From: Ephemerocybe angulata
Taxonomy: Eukaryota > Basidiomycota > Agaricomycetes > Agaricales > Psathyrellaceae
Length of the DNA stretch: 64,000 nt
NCBI GenBank assembly: GCA_013368325.1
Contig: JAACJK010000001.1
Location: 1,984,001-2,048,000 of the forward strand
Direction: 5' to 3'
Part shown: piece after piece, positions 49,916 to 59,690 of the stretch
Layout: each line of letters opens with the position of its first letter
Numbering within the stretch: position 1 is the stretch's first letter
Made by a program: the position numbers and the translations under genes
Notes under the pieces: generated by a model
Told to the model about the DNA's origin: nothing
Databases searched by the model: none
The model's input: the letters and a program-made list of their open reading frames with translations, nothing else

Positions 49916-52900
49916 CTCGACAGACAGCAAGATTAGGGTTCTGAGTTTCAATATTGCTAAGAACTATGCGTACTTAGATATTATTCTGGATCGTCTAAAG
50001 GATGAATTCGATATTCTGTTTATCCAAGAACCCCCTTGGCAGACTATAAGACAGGCGCCCTCCACGGTAAGCAAAGAAGGAGCCGATGTTATTGGAGCAC
50101 CCCGCCACCCCAACTGGCTGTGTATGGCGAGACTCCCTGAGCCTGGTTCAAGACCCCGTGTTCTGACCTATATTTCTAACAGGCTAGCGCACTGGCGCCC
50201 TGCCTACCGTCGAGACCTCCTTGATGACCGCGACATCATGATTGTGTCCCTGTTTGGGCGTGATCGGGTGCTGCACTTTATGAACGTCTACTCAGACGAC
50301 CAACACCGCGCCATCAAGCTCCTTGCTGAGAAGGCCGACGCCTTGCCTGCCCTATCTTACATGGGCGGCGACTTCAACTGTCACTCTAGGGAGTGGGACC
50401 CACGGGTCTTACACCACAGGACGACGGCTATCCTCCTGCTGGAGACAGCAGCCAGACTGGGCTTGGAATTGACCAAGTTCACTAACCCGGGCCCGACGTA
50501 TGTGTCGCGCGCCGATCCCAATGTTCACTCAGTTATTGACTTGGTGTTTGTGCCTTGCTCCGAGGTGCTCGCATCACAGCCATCACGACTGGGTGATCCA
50601 GAGCTGATCCCATCAGGGTCACCTGACCCCATAACCAGGGGCCCATCGGACCACTATCCGGTGGCCTGTAGCATTGTGCACCGCCAATCTCCTCCAGCGG
50701 CAAGGCGGCGCACCATCAAACCTGACAGCGATGAGGAGGCCGAGTTCGTCTCAGAGCTGGCAGGAGTTATTGGGGGGCTTAAGCAGCACCCTGTTACCAC
50801 TGCCGACGAGGTGGAGGACTTTGCGCAGGCAATAGCCGGCGAGTGCAACGAGGCATGGCTACGCCATTCCAAGGAATTCAAGGTGAAACCGCACTCAAAG
50901 GAGTGGTGGGATGCCGGATGTGACGCCGCGCTAGCTGCATACAGGGCCGATCAGACCCTGGCTGGCTACAAGGCATTAAGATCTGCTACCAAGGCAGCCA
51001 AGCGCAAGTTCTTTGATGCTCGCATCAAGGAGGTTGCAGAAACCAACAAGCGCCCCTGGGACCTCATGGCCTGGGTCAAGGAGCGCAAGAATCCGCCATG
51101 CGAGGCTATCCAGTTTAACGGGCAGCCTTGTCACGAGCTGAGCGACCTATGGGACGCCCTGCACAACACCTACAATGCCGCCTCTGACAGGGCGGTAGAT
51201 GTATCTATCCTGAACGAGCTCCCCCAGGAGCCTGTCCGTGACTGGCGAGGGTTCTCGGTTCTAGAGCTCACCCAAGCATTACAAGCGTGCTCAGCACGCT
51301 CCGCACCAGGGCCGGACCATGTTACGTGGAGGCACCTGAAGCGCATCCTGGCTCACCCCGATTGTGTGGAGGCCTTCGTTTCTTTGGCAGACGGCTGTAT
51401 GTGTACAGGCCGGTGGCCAAAGCATTTCAAAGAGTCGCTCTCCGTGGTTATTCCAAAACCCGGGAAGCCCTCCTATGATACACCCAAGGCTTTCCGGCCG
51501 ATCGTGCTTCTCAACACGATGGGGAAGCTCATTGAGAAGATGATCTCAAATAGGTTCCAATTCGAGATGATCAAGTATGACTTGGTCGACCCGAACCAGA
51601 CGGGTGGAGTACGACAGCGCTCCACTGAAGACGCCGGCCTCGTCCTCACGCACTTGGTGCGCACGGGCTGGGCAAAGGGGCAGGACACGAGTGTGATCGC
51701 ATTCGATCTGGCTCAGTTCTTCCCCTCAATCAACCACCAGTTCCTTCTGGCGGTCCTGCAGAAGCTGGGTTTCCACCCCTCGGTGGTGACCTTCTTCGAG
51801 TCCTACTTGGTAGGAAGGGAAACACGCTATGCGTGGAACAACTTCGTATCAGAACCGCTGCTGGCAGACGTGGGGGTGGGGCAAGGGTCGGCTCTCTCTC
51901 CTGTTCTGTCTGCAATAGTCATCGCTCCTATTATGAAGCTGTATCGGAGACTGGAACGGGGCCTTGGCTCTGTTCTCATCTCCTATGTCGACGATGGGAC
52001 TCTCATAGTCCAGTCTCCATCCATCGAGGAGAATTGCACCATGCTGTTTCATGCATATGCAATCATCTTCGATCTAGTCAGGAAAGCAGGACTGGCGCTG
52101 GAACACAGCAAGTCGGAGCTCTTTCACTTCACCTGGAAGAGGACAGGCTTTAACCGGCCCCTCGACCTTGGATTTGCGCCCTTTACAGGGGCGACACCAC
52201 TGCGACCGAAGACCTATTGGAGGTACCTCGGCTTCTTCTTCGACCGCAAGCTCACATTCACGGAACACCTGCGGTTCTATACCACCAAGGCCCTCACAAC
52301 CGTTATGGCAATGAGGATGTTGGGCAACTCGAATCGGGGCCTTACTCCGAAACACAAGCGCACCCTGTACCGTGCATGCGTGATGCCTATCGCGACATAC
52401 GGGCACAGGCTCTGGTACTTTGAGGGTGCTAAGAATGTCGGTGTCCTTAAGCAACTCACATCCATGCAGCGTAAAGCGGCATGCTGGATCACAGGTGCCT
52501 TCCGCACCTCCCCCACTGGTGGGGTCGAGTCCCTGGCAGGGCTCGCCCCCATTCGGCTTCACCTTCAGAAGCTGTCCAAAAGAGCGATCTTTAGGACAGC
52601 CACTCTGTCCGACACACACCCCCTGCGAGCGTTGCTGGGGGCTGAATTCAGGGGCACAGCCGTGCCCAATTACCGTGCTGCGATCTGGTTGCCGAGGCAT
52701 GGGCGCCGGAGGACTGTTCGCGACACTATAACCCAAACCAGCGCCCAGCTGGGAGAACTCACAGAGGTATTCGCTCCATGTGCGGAAGAGAATGCCCCTG
52801 GATCTCGGCTTATGGACTTGTACTCGGAACGAGTGGAGTTCAATGTCTACGTGGGGAAGGGCTTGGAAGGCTTGGCTGTGCGCCGGGCTGAGCTCGACCT

Positions 52901-53807
52901 CCTGTATTGGCAAGCTTCGGAAGAGCTGCACACCGCGTGCTTTGGGACGGACTGCTCCGTCCCGAGGAACGAACGCCACCAGGCTGCCTCTGCGTACGTG
53001 ATGACGCAGGGCGACCGGGACGACAAGACCTCTGCCCGATGGGTAGCAGGACGGGTTCTCTCTGCGGACGCAGAGCTCTTTGCAATCCAAGCGGCTGTTG
53101 CCTCTGCTGTTCAGCGGAACGACTGTCACAAGATTATCATCTTCACTGACCACATCGCCTCGGCGAAGCGGTCAGTGGACCCCTCTGTCCACTCTGGGCA
53201 GGCTCACTCCCTTTCAGTCTGCAAGGCCCTCGCGGCATGGTTTGCCCTCTCCGTGGACCATTGCATTGAATTCGTTCAGGTCCCCTCCAAACTGGAGTGG
53301 GCCCTGCAGCACGACGCGCACCTGCATGCACGTGGGTTGCCGGCGGTCCCTGCGGGGGCACGCCCAGCCACATCGCTTGACTATGTGCGCCGAAAGGTCA
53401 CAGAGTCTGCTATCAGCTCCTGGCACACCCAGTTCCTCGCTGAGGGGTACAGGGGGAGCCAGTTCCTGCAGCTCCACGCCCTTGACGGGTCAATCCTCCA
53501 GCCAGCGTACGCCAAGGGCGGCACTTGGCTCAATTCTGTGGCTGACGATAATCACTTGTGCGCACGGGTGTGCAGGTGCATTCTCAACCACGCCCCAATC
53601 GGCGAGTATTACTCTCGGTTCAACATCCCGGAGGAACACTCCTGCACGTGCGGTGCGCCCACCCAGACGCGCCGCCACCTCTTTGAAGGATGCCCCGACC
53701 TTCCTGCCACCCAGCGGACTCCGAGATTGCTCAAGGAGCTTGTTGGTTATCTTGTCGCGAACCCGACCTCATTCGGGTTCCGGCCTGCCCCCGAGGGGGT
53801 CGGATGA
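49908..53807 (+). CDS. LINE-B ORF2: AP endonuclease - reverse transcriptase - RNase H
   Basis: About 1299 codons from ATG 49908 (overlapping the ORF1 stop by 8 nt) to TGA. Domains: APE endonuclease, residues 1-230 (FIQEPPW, GGDFNC, SVIDLVFV, SDHYPV); linker helices; RT, about 490-800, with PKAFRPIVLLN, FDLAQFFPSINH (motif A), GVGQGSALSP and SYVDD (about 692-696); RNase H, about 1030-1150 (DAELFAIQAAVASA, IIIFTDHIASA); terminal Cys/His cluster CTCG...HLFEGC (about 1245). All catalytic motifs look intact. It performs target-primed reverse transcription. An upstream in-frame extension to 49545 is open but overlaps ORF1's knuckles and is not needed; the overlap fits termination-reinitiation or scanning. 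Confidence 0.95.
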   Translation: MSSSTDSKIRVLSFNIAKNYAYLDIILDRLKDEFDILFIQEPPWQTIRQAPSTVSKEGADVIGAPRHPNWLCMARLPEPGSRPRVLTYISNRLAHWRPAYRRDLLDDRDIMIVSLFGRDRVLHFMNVYSDDQHRAIKLLAEKADALPALSYMGGDFNCHSREWDPRVLHHRTTAILLLETAARLGLELTKFTNPGPTYVSRADPNVHSVIDLVFVPCSEVLASQPSRLGDPELIPSGSPDPITRGPSDHYPVACSIVHRQSPPAARRRTIKPDSDEEAEFVSELAGVIGGLKQHPVTTADEVEDFAQAIAGECNEAWLRHSKEFKVKPHSKEWWDAGCDAALAAYRADQTLAGYKALRSATKAAKRKFFDARIKEVAETNKRPWDLMAWVKERKNPPCEAIQFNGQPCHELSDLWDALHNTYNAASDRAVDVSILNELPQEPVRDWRGFSVLELTQALQACSARSAPGPDHVTWRHLKRILAHPDCVEAFVSLADGCMCTGRWPKHFKESLSVVIPKPGKPSYDTPKAFRPIVLLNTMGKLIEKMISNRFQFEMIKYDLVDPNQTGGVRQRSTEDAGLVLTHLVRTGWAKGQDTSVIAFDLAQFFPSINHQFLLAVLQKLGFHPSVVTFFESYLVGRETRYAWNNFVSEPLLADVGVGQGSALSPVLSAIVIAPIMKLYRRLERGLGSVLISYVDDGTLIVQSPSIEENCTMLFHAYAIIFDLVRKAGLALEHSKSELFHFTWKRTGFNRPLDLGFAPFTGATPLRPKTYWRYLGFFFDRKLTFTEHLRFYTTKALTTVMAMRMLGNSNRGLTPKHKRTLYRACVMPIATYGHRLWYFEGAKNVGVLKQLTSMQRKAACWITGAFRTSPTGGVESLAGLAPIRLHLQKLSKRAIFRTATLSDTHPLRALLGAEFRGTAVPNYRAAIWLPRHGRRRTVRDTITQTSAQLGELTEVFAPCAEENAPGSRLMDLYSERVEFNVYVGKGLEGLAVRRAELDLLYWQASEELHTACFGTDCSVPRNERHQAASAYVMTQGDRDDKTSARWVAGRVLSADAELFAIQAAVASAVQRNDCHKIIIFTDHIASAKRSVDPSVHSGQAHSLSVCKALAAWFALSVDHCIEFVQVPSKLEWALQHDAHLHARGLPAVPAGARPATSLDYVRRKVTESAISSWHTQFLAEGYRGSQFLQLHALDGSILQPAYAKGGTWLNSVADDNHLCARVCRCILNHAPIGEYYSRFNIPEEHSCTCGAPTQTRRHLFEGCPDLPATQRTPRLLKELVGYLVANPTSFGFRPAPEGVG

Positions 53808-54343
53808 CAGGCTTAGGCAGGCCTGGGCATGTCCAGTGTGTTCTCCAGTGCCAATCCTTAAGCAGGACGGGCAGGTGTGGATGTGGGTGGGGGCCCCCGT
53901 GCCGGGCTGACCCGGGGGGACGGTTGCTCACGCGACCTCCTTCTGGGGCGGGCTGGTGCTGGGTCTGGGGAGCTGTGCAGTTAGTAGCTTCGGCGAAACC
54001 GGCGGCATCTTGGACTTGGCTTGGAGGGTTCTTGTGTGCATCTGTGCCTTGCTATTCCGGCGATTGGTGGTGCCAGCGGGTTCCAAAGGCGCGCTCGGGC
54101 TTCGCCCTCGCGGCCAATCGGCCTCTCCTTTCTGCCTACACATCGCACTCCATGGCGTGCGGACTAGGCTTCGCTGGACCCCGATCGTCCCTTAGGGCCG
54201 ACCGCAGTCTGTATCTCGCCCAGGGGCTGCGTTATGCCTTGTCTCTTTTCCCTCAAATGTCGATTACGCTGTAGTAGTTTACGACCGGTCTGCCTCTGCG
54301 CCCCGGAATATCAAATAGGATTTAAAAAAAAAAAAAAAAAAAA
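53808..54343 (+). other. LINE-B 3' UTR and poly(A)
   Basis: About 515 bp of GC-rich sequence ending CGGAATATCAAATAGGATTT then A20. The same 3' terminus is found at 38060-38108, 40460-40501, 41630-41674 and 55925-55978. Short ORFs here are shadows. Confidence 0.9.
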
Positions 54344-54357
54344 GGTCATCTACATGC
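54344..54357. repeat. LINE-B target duplication, 3' copy
   Basis: GGTCATCTACATGC, identical to 47478-47491. Confidence 0.95.
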
Positions 54358-55511
54358 GCCAGCCTGAGGGCTTCCACCAAGGTCCGCCCAACATGGTTTG
54401 CAAGCTCAACAAGGCCCTCTATGGTCTCAAGCAGGGCGCCAGGCAGTGGAATCTGAAGCTGCACTCTGCGCTTTTGGAGATGGGCTTCACCCGGCTTGTT
54501 GCTGACCGCTCGGTGTACATCTATGCCAAGGACGGCGTCCGCATCATTGTCCCTGTCTATATTGATGACATGACCCTCGCTTCCAAGGACAAGGCTGCCT
54601 TGGACCGCACAGTTGAAGACTGGGCAAGTGCTTCAAGCTCAGGGACTTGGGTGAGACCAAGTTCATTCTGGGTGTTGAGATCTCCAGGAACCGTCCCCTT
54701 CGCTCCATCTCCCTCTCCCAGCGCCAGTACATCCTCGACCTCCTAGAGCGCTATAGTATGTCCAACTGCAACCCTGTGGGCACCCCTCTTCCTCCCAGCA
54801 TCAAGCTCTCCAAGACCATGGGTCCCAAGACACCAGAGGAAGTGGCGCACATGCGCACTGTTCCCTACCTGAGTGCCCTTGGTGCCATCCTCTACCTTGC
54901 CACCATGACACGCCCTGACAACTCCTATGCTGTTAGCTTCCTTGGCCGCTTCAGCTCCAACCCAGGCCCTGCGCACTGGGCAGTCCTCAAGCACCTCCTT
55001 CGCTACCTCAAGGGCACCATGGACTACAAGCTCACCTACTGCGGTGATGGCGCCACTGTTAGGTTTGAGACCTATTGTGATGCCTCCCATGGTGACTGCC
55101 TTGACTCTGGTCGCTCTACTGGTGCATATGTGACTACCATTGCTGGTGGTGCTGTGGCCTATTGTTGCGCTTTCCAGCACAGAGGCAGAGTACATGGCTG
55201 CTGTGGAGGCTGGCAAGGAGATTCTATGGATGCGCAACATCCTTGGGGAGTCTGGGTTCCCTCAGGAGGGTGCTTCGCTGCTTCACATTGACAACCAGTC
55301 TGCTATCAGCGTCAGCAAGAACCCGGAGCACTTTGGGTGCATGAAGCACCTTTACTTGCGCTTCTTCTGGCTCAGAGATGTGGCCAACAGTGGCCGCATT
55401 CAGCCTGTGCGCATCCCTGGTACTGAGCAGCCTGCTGATGGGCTCACCAAGGCTCTTGCCCTCCCTCTGGTTCGCCTTGCAAGGGACCGCATGGGAGTTC
55501 TGTTGGACTAG
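54344..55511 (+). pseudogene. Copia reverse transcriptase C-terminal part and RNase H
   Basis: Resumes exactly at VIYM with RQPEGFHQ..., LNKALYGLKQGARQWN, the active site VYIDDMTLA, after a frameshift near 54640 GETKFILGVEI and SQRQYILDLLERY, then RNase H (TYCDASHGD; after a second frameshift near 55165 LSSTEAEYMAA, HIDNQSAI, ADGLTKAL) and a TAG just before the 3' LTR. The motif order is standard Copia; the frameshifts show it was decaying independently of the LINE insertion. Confidence 0.9.
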
Positions 55512-55537
55512 GGGAGTGTGTTACAGTCAGGGGAGTG

Positions 55538-55853
55538 TGTTGAGAGTGGTTGACTTGGTAACTACACTCTTATCCAACCTTATCCATAGGCAGATCAGCC
55601 TTATCCATCCTTATCTGCGCATTTTCTCTATTATCTCATTTAATCTTCTACCTTATCATATTTAATCTGCTTATCTCTCATGTGACTGCTCATTTGATGT
55701 TCAACTTGTACTTAGCCACCCTGTAGGCATCCTGAGTCCCTTAGCTCAGTACCCTGACTATTGGGACTTCAGGTGTGTAGTATTTCGCTTAAATGACATT
55801 CAGTTCAGTACCCTGACTATTGGGACTTCAGTTCACCACTGCAGATTTTCACA
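55538..55853 (+). repeat. Copia 3' LTR
   Basis: Begins TGTTGAGAGTGG after a purine-rich GGGGAGTG (polypurine tract) and ends GATTTTCACA. GGGGAGTGTGTT is duplicated just upstream (55511-55522), so a start at about 55518 is also possible. The right half matches 44684-44856. Confidence 0.85.
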
Positions 55854-55939
55854 TAGGGCCGACCACTGTCTGTATCTCGCTCAGGGGCTGCGTTATCCCT
55901 TGTCTCTCTTCTGCCTCTGCGCCCTGGAATATCAAATAG

Positions 55940-55978
<39 letters not shown>
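55854..55978 (+). mobile_element. LINE-B 3' fragment (about 125 bp) with a long A-tail
   Basis: Starts TAGGGCCGACC, matching the last part of the LINE-B 3' UTR with a short internal deletion, ends AAATAGGATTT and about 35 A. It abuts the Copia LTR end on the left and inverted Copia coding sequence on the right; no target duplication is seen. Confidence 0.9.
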
Positions 55979-55979
<1 letters not shown>

Positions 55980-56555
55980 AGAGGAGGGGAGAGAGATACC
56001 CGTGGCGAGACCACCAGAGGAGAGCTTGTGGATGTCCGCAGAGTTGTGGTGACAGAGGTGCTCGTGCCAGAGCTGCAAGTCAAGCGGGCATGTCGAAATC
56101 GCGTAGGCCGCCTCAGCAACAGGTAGAGTCGCACCCTCGATGAACGCAGCATTGTTGGGGGTGATGCGGGCTTGGAATAGTGTCATACCAGTGTGCATGA
56201 AGTGAGAATTGAGAACTCGCAGCAGCGAGAACGCGTGTAAGCTCTACGGATCGCATCCTCTTCCCATCTACACCTGGATCGATGATCACAGTACCAACTC
56301 AGCGCATTTGGCCTCAAAAGCATCACGAATTTTCTGATGAGCAGCGGAGGAGGTCGCTAACTGCGCAGACTGAGAGGAGGCAGTGGCACCTGCGACCTGG
56401 GGCGAGGAATCGACCTCCCGGGACACAGGGTGTGTGCTGGCACCAGAAATGATGTGCTAGAGACCGTGGACTTTAAGCCAGGACTCAGAATTCCCGGACC
56501 AGGTGGTGTAGTTGGTCCCGTTGAGCTTCGCGAAGTTTGGCAATGACAACGACAT
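55979..56555 (-). pseudogene. Copia gag N-terminus joined to protease end and GAG-pre-integrase, inverted
   Basis: On the minus strand from ATG 56555: LPNFAKLNGTNYTTW (gag start), an in-frame TAG at 56459-56457 (CAG-to-TAG is the simplest origin), up to KCAELVL near 56295. It then jumps directly to protease C-terminal sequence (PGVDGKRMRSVELTRVL), TGMTLFQARITPNN and LWHEHLCHHNSADIHKL (GAG-pre-integrase HHCC), ending at SLPSS next to the LINE-B A-tail. The segment missing between is the piece at 45016-45750; the piece that should follow starts at 45751. Confidence 0.85.
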
Positions 56556-56850
56556 AGGGGGCAGAGATATGAGCGAAATGGTGAGGGGTGCAGGACAGAG
56601 GCTGAGCAGAAGGGGGACAGAAAGCGGCATAGCAAGCGAGGCTTAAGCGCGAACTATCTGCAGTTCGCAGGGATGAGAGCGGTGGTGGCGTAGTGTGGGT
56701 GTGTGCATGGAAAGTCCGGAACAGATAAGGTCCGAGCGCATGAAAAGCAAAATGGTACGATTTTAGGCTAAGCAAGAAAGCCGGGGGCTGAAAGTGCGAT
56801 AAGAAGGTCCCCAGTCTGGGCAACTGAGGTAGATCTACCTGCATGTACAT
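56556..56850 (-). other. Copia-type pyrimidine-rich leader, inverted
   Basis: On the minus strand, a C/T-rich stretch leads into the gag ATG at 56555, as expected of the leader between LTR and gag. No LTR follows on its upstream side. Confidence 0.5.
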
Positions 56851-58037
56851 TGGAGAAAGAAAGGTTTGAATCTAATTTAAAGTTCAGCTTTCAGATTGGA
56901 ATTGGACTTCAGACTGAACAGTTTCAGTTCAAACTTTAGATAGAAGCTCAAATTTGAATTATACAAAAAAGCTTACCGCTCGACACACCCAGCCTTATTT
57001 AATCATGCCAAAGATTAGGGTAAGGTAAATTTCCTCTAGACATCTGAAAGATGCCTTGAGGCTTCAGGAGCTTCATTGATTGCTGCTGTGATTAGTGAAA
57101 AAGCTCTATTCACTCTGCTAGGCAATCATCTTTGGAATGACAATAACTTGAAGGTTGAATTGTGTCATCCTGATTCTAATAATCCAAACTTTTACAACTA
57201 CAATATTCAGATATTTTTATAATTCTATTGTCTTCTCGCACCTATTATAGATTGGAGGGAGGGGTAGACTGGCTGTCTCATTCCCCACCAGCTTCATTTA
57301 AAATTGTTTACCAGAACCTGTATTTAAAACTGAATAGCAATCAAAAATAGCCCCACAGCGGTTTGCACAACAGATATCTATTTCACAGTTCTTAGTGCAG
57401 GTCCAACTATCGAACACTGGCAGCACATTATTATTATGAAGAACTCACTACTTGCAGACATTGGTCCAGGCTATCTTGGTTTTCTGGTTTTTTTTTGGGA
57501 TTTGATAAGAGGTTGCCAAGACCTAAGACTTCAGACTTTGGAAAAAAGTTTATTTCTTGTAGGAGTAGGCAAGTGTTGTTCTATTGGCATGATAAAATGG
57601 TGAAGGAGCAGAGAAGAATGAATAAGGGTGCTAACCCAAATTCCTCCAAGCTCCTCCCTAATTACAGTTAACTCAGCCTTAAGAGCTTATTCTTCACATC
57701 TCAGAGTTAATATCCCCCCACCAGCCAATGAGGAGCTCGATGAAAGCCATCACAGTGGACTCTGTGGGCAAGATTTAGAGATTGGGTCAGAAATATTGAG
57801 AAAATTGAAGGCAGTTATTGACTTACCCTTTAGAGCCTGGCTGATCATCAGTTCTTTCTTTTGAGTGCACTTTACCTGCATGGAGCAACAGAGAAGGTTC
57901 TGCAAGGTGCAGAAAGCCATGATCTTGACAGTTCTGCAGAATAAGGGTTCTATCTTGCTATTGCGCAGACCTTCAGCACCAAAGAGAGCATGCGCAATAC
58001 TATCATAGGCTTTAGATACAGGAAGGGTTTGATACTA
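56851..58037. other. AT-rich intergenic, nothing identified
   Basis: Only short ORFs. A 17-bp stretch (ATAGGCTTTAGATACAG) is duplicated at about 58006-58055. Confidence 0.4.
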
Positions 58038-58358
58038 TCAATAGGCTTTAGATACAGAAAGGAATTCTGGAAGAGTTTGAAGGTTGTCCATGCAGACAAT
58101 CTGGAAGGGGGAACAGTTCACTTCATGAAGAGCTACCTCGATGAGGTCTGCTATCTTCCACCTGCACCACATCTCCCTGACCCACTTCTGCTGGATAGTG
58201 TAATTAGGGAAACTGGCTGCTTCCCCCACAGATGTGAACATCTTGTGGTCTACTTCAGTAGTGAGGGCATCATAAGCTTTGAAGTACTTGCAAATAGCTA
58301 CTGCATCAGATCGAGTCAAACCTTGAGGAGTGTGCCTCCCAGCTGGGAAGCTGCTCAT
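58038..58358 (-). CDS. unrecognised exon-like fragment
   Basis: A 106-codon minus-strand ORF of natural composition (AVAICKYFKAYDALTTEVDH..., Trp-rich middle WVREMWCRWKIADL). No family or start is recognised. It may be a remnant of a host gene. Confidence 0.3.
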   Translation of the reverse strand: MSSFPAGRHTPQGLTRSDAVAICKYFKAYDALTTEVDHKMFTSVGEAASFPNYTIQQKWVREMWCRWKIADLIEVALHEVNCSPFQIVCMDNLQTLPEFLSVSKAY

Positions 58359-58488
58359 ATCAAAGCAGCCCTTCCATATTTGTCTGAATCAGCTTGATTG
58401 ACCTTGGATCTAGGCGCAGAGCAACCAGGTTCATCCCACCACGACCCTATTCCAGCGTGGTATAAGTGCTAAGATCCCGTCATCCATA

Positions 58489-58775
58489 GTGTCTGGTTGT
58501 CAGATTCCCATTGACCTTGTCCTGCGATCAAGTGATGATGTCCTCATCGGGGCACACAAGGAAAATCTAGAGGCACACAGCGATGGATTTCCGAGGGCTG
58601 ATTCCATCGAAGACACACACAAGCCAGTTGATCTCACCAAGATGGCTGAGATTCTGAACCACCTCATGCATGGTATGCACAAGGCAAAGTTTGGTCTACT
58701 CACAATGTTGTCGTATGACACTGTGTTTGCACTTGGAGAAGCGGCTGAGAAGTATATTGTCTATCTGGTGATCAC
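58489..58775 (+). pseudogene. BTB/POZ-like protein fragment
   Basis: The pattern IPIDLVLRSSDDVLIGAHKENLEAHSDGFP matches the start of fungal BTB domains (substrate-adaptor or oligomerisation domains), and FALGEAAEKYIVYL matches a later helix. A CCATAG acceptor-like site precedes it and a GTGATC donor-like site follows, so this may be a single exon. The usual continuation of the domain is absent and the neighbouring ankyrin exon is on the other strand. Probably a gene relic. Confidence 0.5.
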
Positions 58776-58856
58776 TGTTGAAGTACAATGCACATGTTTC
58801 TATGGCTCGCCCATTGTACTCTTCATCTTCACATGAGCGCTGCCTCTTTCTTTGTT

Positions 58857-59128
58857 CTATAGTGCCTTGATGGTGCCTTCACTGTGATAGAGCTGTGAAG
58901 CAGCCACCATCAAAGCAGTTTTCTCCTCTGTGTTGGTTAGAGTGAGATCGATTCTACCCATTGCGCAAAGGAGGTTGATAATGCCTACATGCACAATCAA
59001 TGAAGCTAATATTACAGGTGTAGTTTTACCACAGTCCCTGATATTAAGGTCAATCTTAGGCCATGTACGGAGACCTGCAATGGTGTTCTCGTCGTTGTCG
59101 GTAACCACCTGTATCAAACGCTGGGTTG
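58857..59128 (-). CDS. ankyrin-repeat exon
   Basis: On the minus strand, after a possible TACAG acceptor at about 59129, the frame reads DNDENTIAGL..., LNIRDCGKTTPVILASLIVHVGIINLLCAMGRIDL and TNTEEKTALMVAASQLYH, ending in TAG at 58859-58857. This is two ankyrin-type repeats (the TPVILAS and TALMVAA helices). Upstream exons were not traced convincingly. Confidence 0.55.
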
Positions 59129-59504
59129 AAGGTGGAATACTGAGGTGTATACACAGGGAAGGGGCAGTGGGGGTGAGGAGGATAGGGAAGGGATGATGAG
59201 CAGAGGAGGAGGGGGTTGCAGAGCAGCCCTGAGGCATAAACGGGTATCATCGCCATCGTGCTCCTTGTCACCATTGCTCCTCATTGTCACCATTATTGTT
59301 GGGTCTCGGTTGCATGATAAAATTGACATGTCATACAACTACTTCTATATCTGCTGAATAAATAATTCATTGATCTCTTTCCTATCTTTTGGAAGGATGA
59401 GTTCTGAGTCCCAACAGGCTATCTACAACTATGTGAGAATGGCTTCTGTGACCAATTGTCATATATCTGCCTAACTGCTAATAGGGATGGCCTATAGTGC
59501 TCAG
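59129..59504. other. no certain gene; possible upstream introns/exons of the ankyrin gene
   Basis: Pro-rich and Asp/Gly-rich short minus-strand frames that could include an exon; no motif. Confidence 0.3.
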
Positions 59505-59690
59505 TCAACTTGCTAAATTCCTCGTCATTTTCATACCAGCGCCAGCGTGAATCTGCGAGCTGAGATTGTAGATTGCAAATTTTGGGTGCACATGTGACCT
59601 TAGCTTTGAGAAGTTGTCGTATGGTAAAGTGAAGATCTGGAATGTAGGTGTTGTCTCTCTACCAGTAAATGTAAGGCTCTTGCGTGTCAC
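59505..59690 (-). CDS. unrecognised exon-like fragment
   Basis: A 61-codon minus-strand ORF containing LRSHVHPKFAIYNLSSQ, which resembles the end of HNH-type or ankyrin-associated fungal proteins, but the match is only an impression. It lies on the same strand as the ankyrin exon. Confidence 0.25.
   Translation of the reverse strand: MTRKSLTFTGRETTPTFQIFTLPYDNFSKLRSHVHPKFAIYNLSSQIHAGAGMKMTRNLAS

Larger units (their letters stand above)
47492..54343 (+). mobile_element. full-length LINE-B non-LTR retrotransposon, apparently intact
   Basis: 6852 bp inserted in the Copia RT gene, bounded by a 14-bp target duplication, with a 144-bp 5' UTR, ORF1 (759 codons), ORF2 overlapping it, a 3' UTR of about 515 bp ending AAATAGGATTTAAAA and a poly(A) of about 20. 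Neither ORF is interrupted. It is the reference for all other LINE-B pieces in the window. Confidence 0.95.
44684..55853 (+). mobile_element. Copia-type LTR retrotransposon, rearranged and interrupted
   Basis: Plus-strand order: partial 5' LTR, leader, inverted gag middle/C-terminus, integrase, RT, [LINE-B], rest of RT, RNase H, 3' LTR. Integrase before RT is the Copia order. A complementary piece (gag N-terminus, protease end, GAG-pre-integrase) lies inverted beyond the 3' LTR at 55979-56555. Confidence 0.88.

Noticed and set aside
52074..53153. 359-codon minus-strand ORF opposite LINE-B ORF2
   Set aside because: It mirrors conserved ORF2 coding sequence, and the same shadow appears opposite every LINE-B copy (36131-36919, 38525-39313). 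No independent motif or start context.
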